Assembly: GCA_019749805.1 (NCBI GenBank)
Contig: JAIEPH010000037.1
Coordinates: forward strand, 1-54,088
Length of the DNA: 54,088 nucleotides
DNA from: Mycobacteriaceae bacterium
GTDB taxonomy: Bacteria > Actinomycetota > Actinomycetes > Mycobacteriales > Mycobacteriaceae
Direction: 5' to 3'
This document shows positions 51,639-54,088 of the stretch, one piece after another. The notes under the pieces are model-generated. The model saw only the letters and a program-made list of their open reading frames with translations. It made no database searches and had not been told where the DNA came from. A program made the position numbers and the translations under genes. Every line of letters starts with the position of its first letter. The stretch's first letter is position 1.

Positions 51639-53609
51639 GTGGTGGCCACCGAAGTGCAGGACACCACCGTCGCGCTGGCGCGCTCACCAATCGGCTCCTG
51701 GCGGGCTCGCCGATCTAGTGCCTGGTCGTTACCGCAGGTGCGGTGGGCAGTGACTGCCACCGCGCTGTTCGGGCTGGGATCGCTGGCGCAGCTGGCCGGC
51801 GGGCCGGTCTGGCTGTACTGGGCGCTGTATCTGGCCTGTTATGCCGCCGGCGGGTGGGAACCCGGCCTGGCAGGGCTGAAAGCCCTGCGGGACAAGACCC
51901 TTGACGTCGATCTGCTGATGGTGATGGCGGCCATCGGCGCAGCCGCCATCGGCCAGGTCTTCGACGGCGCCCTGCTCATCGTCATCTTCGCCACCTCCGG
52001 GGCGCTGGAGGCGGTGGCGACCAAACGCACCGAAGACTCCGTGCGCGGACTGCTCGACCTGGCGCCCGAAACCGCCACGCGCCTCACCGATTCGGGCGCC
52101 GAGGAGATTGTTGATACTGCGACCCTCGATGTCGGCGACGTGCTGTTGATCCGCCCCGGTGAACGCATCGGCGGCGACGGCGTGGTCCTCGAGGGTGCCA
52201 GCGAGGTCGACCAGGCCACCATCACCGGTGAACCCCTGCCCGTCGACAAGACCGTCGACGACGAGGTGTTCGCCGGCACCGTCAACGGCACCGGCAGCCT
52301 GCGGGTGCGGGTTTGGCGCCCGGCCGCCGACACCGTCATCGCCCGCATCGTGGCCATGGTCGAACAGGCCAGCGCCAGCAAGGCCCGCACCCAGCTGTAC
52401 ATCGAAAAGGTCGAACAGCGCTACTCGGTCGTCATGGTGATCGCCACGATGGCATTGTTCGTCATCCCCATGCTGGTGGGCTCCGACCTGCAATCAGCGC
52501 TGCTTCGGGCCATGACGTTCATGATCGTGGCCTCACCGTGCGCCCTGGTGCTTTCGACCATGCCGCCACTGCTGGCCGCGATCGCCAACGCCGGCCGCCA
52601 CGGCGTGCTGATCAAATCCGCCGTCGTACTGGAAAAACTCGCCGGCATCACCCATGTCGCCTTCGACAAGACCGGCACCCTCACTGAGGGAACGCCGCGG
52701 CTCACCCAGATCCGCCCCCTGCCCACGGGTCACCTCGACGACGCCGCACTGCTGGCGTTGGCTGCCTCCGCCGAACACCCCTCCGAGCATCCGCTGGCCT
52801 GCGCCATCGTGGCCGCCGCCCGCCACGCAGGGCTCACCATGGTCTCGGCCGCCGACTTCACATCCACCCCCGGGCGCGGAGTGCGTGCCCGCATCGGTGA
52901 AGACATCGTCGAAGTCGGCAGCCCGGCCCTACTCGAAGAGCACGACACCGCCGCCCATGCCACCGCCCGCGAATTGGAAGACACGGGCCATACCGCCGTG
53001 ATCGTGCGCATCAACGAGGCCCTCGCCGGTGTCCTCGGATTATCCGATCGTCCCCGCGACGAGGCGGCCGACGCCGTTGCTCACCTCGCCACGCTCACCG
53101 GCGCCCAGCCGATCCTGCTCACAGGCGACAACCCCCGCGCGGCGGTCCGACTCGCCACCGATCTGGGCATCACCGAAGTCCGGGCCGGGCTCCTACCCCA
53201 GGACAAAGTCAGCGCCGTCCGCGAGCTGGAGGCCAGCGGCGCCAAAGTCATGCTGGTCGGCGACGGGGTCAACGACGCCCCGGCGATGGCCGCCGCCCAC
53301 ATCGCCGTCGCCATGGGGCGCAGCGGCTCCGACCTCGCGCTGGAAACCTCCGACGCCGTCATCACTCGCGACGACCTGGCCAGCCTTCCCGCCGTCGTCG
53401 CGTTGGCGCGCCGCGCCCGCCGTGTCGTGGCCGCAAACCTGGTCATTGCCGCCACCTTCATCGCGGTCCTCGTCACCTGGGACCTCGTCGGTCATCTCCC
53501 GCTGCCGCTTGGTGTGGCGGGCCATGAAGGTTCCACTATCCTCGTCGGCCTCAACGGGTTACGACTTCTACGCGCCAACGCCTGGCCCTCTGTTGCCAGA
53601 CGCCGGTAA
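51639..53609 (+). CDS. ctpD: P1B-4 type metal-exporting ATPase, CtpD/CtpJ-like
   Basis: 656 aa, the size I recall for M. tuberculosis CtpD. The intramembrane motif is SPC (VASPCALVLSTMPPLL near 297) and not CPC. The last helix has HEGSTILVGLNGLRLL, the P1B-4 signature for Co/Fe/Zn-type substrates. Standard P-type motifs: TGEP near 196, the phosphorylated Asp in DKTGTLTEG near 343, the HP locus SEHPLA, TGDN and GDGVNDAPAM near 540. There is no N-terminal metal-binding domain. It pumps metal out of the cytoplasm with ATP. Starts with tandem GTG codons right after the operator repeats. CtpJ is an alternative name. Confidence 0.88.
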   Translation: MVATEVQDTTVALARSPIGSWRARRSSAWSLPQVRWAVTATALFGLGSLAQLAGGPVWLYWALYLACYAAGGWEPGLAGLKALRDKTLDVDLLMVMAAIGAAAIGQVFDGALLIVIFATSGALEAVATKRTEDSVRGLLDLAPETATRLTDSGAEEIVDTATLDVGDVLLIRPGERIGGDGVVLEGASEVDQATITGEPLPVDKTVDDEVFAGTVNGTGSLRVRVWRPAADTVIARIVAMVEQASASKARTQLYIEKVEQRYSVVMVIATMALFVIPMLVGSDLQSALLRAMTFMIVASPCALVLSTMPPLLAAIANAGRHGVLIKSAVVLEKLAGITHVAFDKTGTLTEGTPRLTQIRPLPTGHLDDAALLALAASAEHPSEHPLACAIVAAARHAGLTMVSAADFTSTPGRGVRARIGEDIVEVGSPALLEEHDTAAHATARELEDTGHTAVIVRINEALAGVLGLSDRPRDEAADAVAHLATLTGAQPILLTGDNPRAAVRLATDLGITEVRAGLLPQDKVSAVRELEASGAKVMLVGDGVNDAPAMAAAHIAVAMGRSGSDLALETSDAVITRDDLASLPAVVALARRARRVVAANLVIAATFIAVLVTWDLVGHLPLPLGVAGHEGSTILVGLNGLRLLRANAWPSVARRR

Positions 53610-53813
53610 CCTCCGGAGACCGACCGATCTGACAGGACACGCCGCTGACGACACAGCCTGGCATTTGACGAAGGCAGACAACGACGAATCGAGCCGCTCG
53701 GGACCGCTGGCCAACCACGTCATCACCTCGGCAGTGCGCGCGGAGTGCGGTGCGGGTCGACTTTGCGAAGTTGACCAGGGGCCGTCCCCGAGCGCATGGC
53801 CAGGCGCTACCTC

Positions 53814-53829
53814 GACCTTGGGCAAGGTC
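53814..53829. terminator. Small hairpin between ATPase gene and kinase fragment
   Basis: GACCTT (53814-53819) and AAGGTC (53824-53829) with loop GGGC, lying between two convergent coding regions. The stem is short and there is no U-tract, so the call is tentative. The rest of 53610-53875 holds no visible gene. Confidence 0.35.
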
Positions 53830-53875
53830 AAGAGCCGGGGCGGGACCCCTGTCCGCGGACGTGGGTAATCGTCCC

Positions 53876-54014
53876 TTACGGTCGGACGTGCAGGTGTTGA
53901 GACGCTGCCCTCGGTGAGTCTGGTCGGCGGCGCTCGGAGGTGGCTACCGGAAGTGTGATGGTGAACGTGGCCCCGGTGCCCGGTCCTTGGCTGCGTGCTG
54001 TGATTGAGCCGCCG
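53876..54014 (-). pseudogene. 3' end of a sensor histidine kinase cut off by the IS element
   Basis: Read on the minus strand from the IS tip: GGSITARSQGPGTGATFTIT, then LPVATSERR and a short tail to TAA 53876. GG-x-I-x-A-x-S-x-(G/P)GxGxxFT(I/V)xLP is the G2 box and last strand of the HATPase domain of histidine kinases. All upstream parts (sensor, HisKA, N and G1 boxes) are missing because the IS6110-like copy joins exactly here. Two-component systems of this type often control metal efflux. The rest may lie beyond the window or be lost. Confidence 0.75.
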
Positions 54015-54088
54015 TGATCCGCCCCGGCGTGTCCGGAGAGTTCTTCTGTTGGGAAGGATGGGCACGTGGGAACGAAGTCATCGAAGCG
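54015..54088 (+). mobile_element. Right-edge fragment of the same IS6110-like element, inverted
   Basis: Bases 54015-54088 are the exact reverse complement of 4-77. They begin with the same TGATCCGCCCCGG tip and include the same GTG start at 54066 (VGTKSSK...). The copy faces outward from the window, as does the left one. On its inner side it directly abuts the 3' end of a histidine-kinase gene on the minus strand, so the element inserted into that gene or recombined there. Whether these are two real IS copies or one repeat seen twice at contig ends cannot be decided here. Confidence 0.8.

Noticed and set aside
53568..54065. 165-aa minus-strand frame across the right end
   Set aside because: It is out of frame with the histidine-kinase G2 box, which is the convincing reading of the same strand.
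1..54088. Plasmid replication initiator, partition genes, tRNA, rRNA or CRISPR array
   Set aside because: Looked for by eye and not found. No Rep or ParA/B motifs, no cloverleaf-like sequence and no regularly spaced repeats.

Overview
The window looks like accessory DNA from a non-tuberculous Mycobacterium, most likely part of a plasmid or integrated mobile island. The evidence is GC-rich codon use, several products recognisable as mycobacterial families (mycobactin enzymes, LpqS, an Ibp1-like protein, an LdtMt2-like transpeptidase, a CtpD-like ATPase), an IdeR-type iron box, and a large MobF relaxase. Both ends stop inside the same end of an IS6110-like IS3-family element, in inverted orientation. 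The window is therefore the DNA between two inverted IS copies, and a histidine-kinase gene is cut by the right-hand copy. No replication initiator, partition pair, rRNA, tRNA or CRISPR array was recognised.

Layout. 1-9.6 kb: a left accessory zone of small genes, many damaged. It holds two loci related to each other (about 0.3-2.4 kb and 5.9-9.0 kb). The intact one encodes an exported protein and an 804-aa protein resembling mycobacterial DUF5631/DUF5632 type VII-associated proteins. Between them lie a ribbon-helix-helix relic, an HHRSA-repeat protein, a Phd/YefM-like antitoxin with an interrupted partner, a multi-hairpin leader and a frameshifted serine resolvase with a symmetric candidate res site. 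9.9-17.3 kb: mobilisation block, with the relaxase-helicase, a divergent accessory gene and a broken HNH-like gene. 17.9-35.9 kb: an alpha/beta hydrolase and an mbtD-mbtC-mbtT-mbtK / mbtE-mbtF set around a shared iron box, followed by a SagB-type FMN dehydrogenase. 36.3-43.1 kb: a copper-type block (mmcO, lpqS, cysK2, a His-rich exported protein) with decayed nuoM/nuoN-like genes inside it. 43.6-47 kb: an Ibp1-like gene, an IS3 scrap and a heavily mutated IS21 element. 47.2-54 kb: a lipoprotein pair (BNR-type protein, L,D-transpeptidase), a DUF305 lipoprotein, and an ArsR repressor divergent from a P1B-4 metal ATPase.

How it may work together. The siderophore set encodes the second half of a mycobactin-type assembly line (ketide extension, lysine modules, acyl transfer, thioesterase). 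It lacks MbtI, MbtA, MbtB and the lysine N-hydroxylase MbtG. It could work with a chromosomal mbt locus and, with the SagB-type oxidase, make a modified siderophore. This is inference. The right half reads as an envelope and metal-stress island. Decay is selective: the very long relaxase, PKS and NRPS genes are open, while the resolvase, HNH, nuoMN, IS21 and small-gene frames carry many indels or stops. That argues for real gene erosion over general sequencing error.
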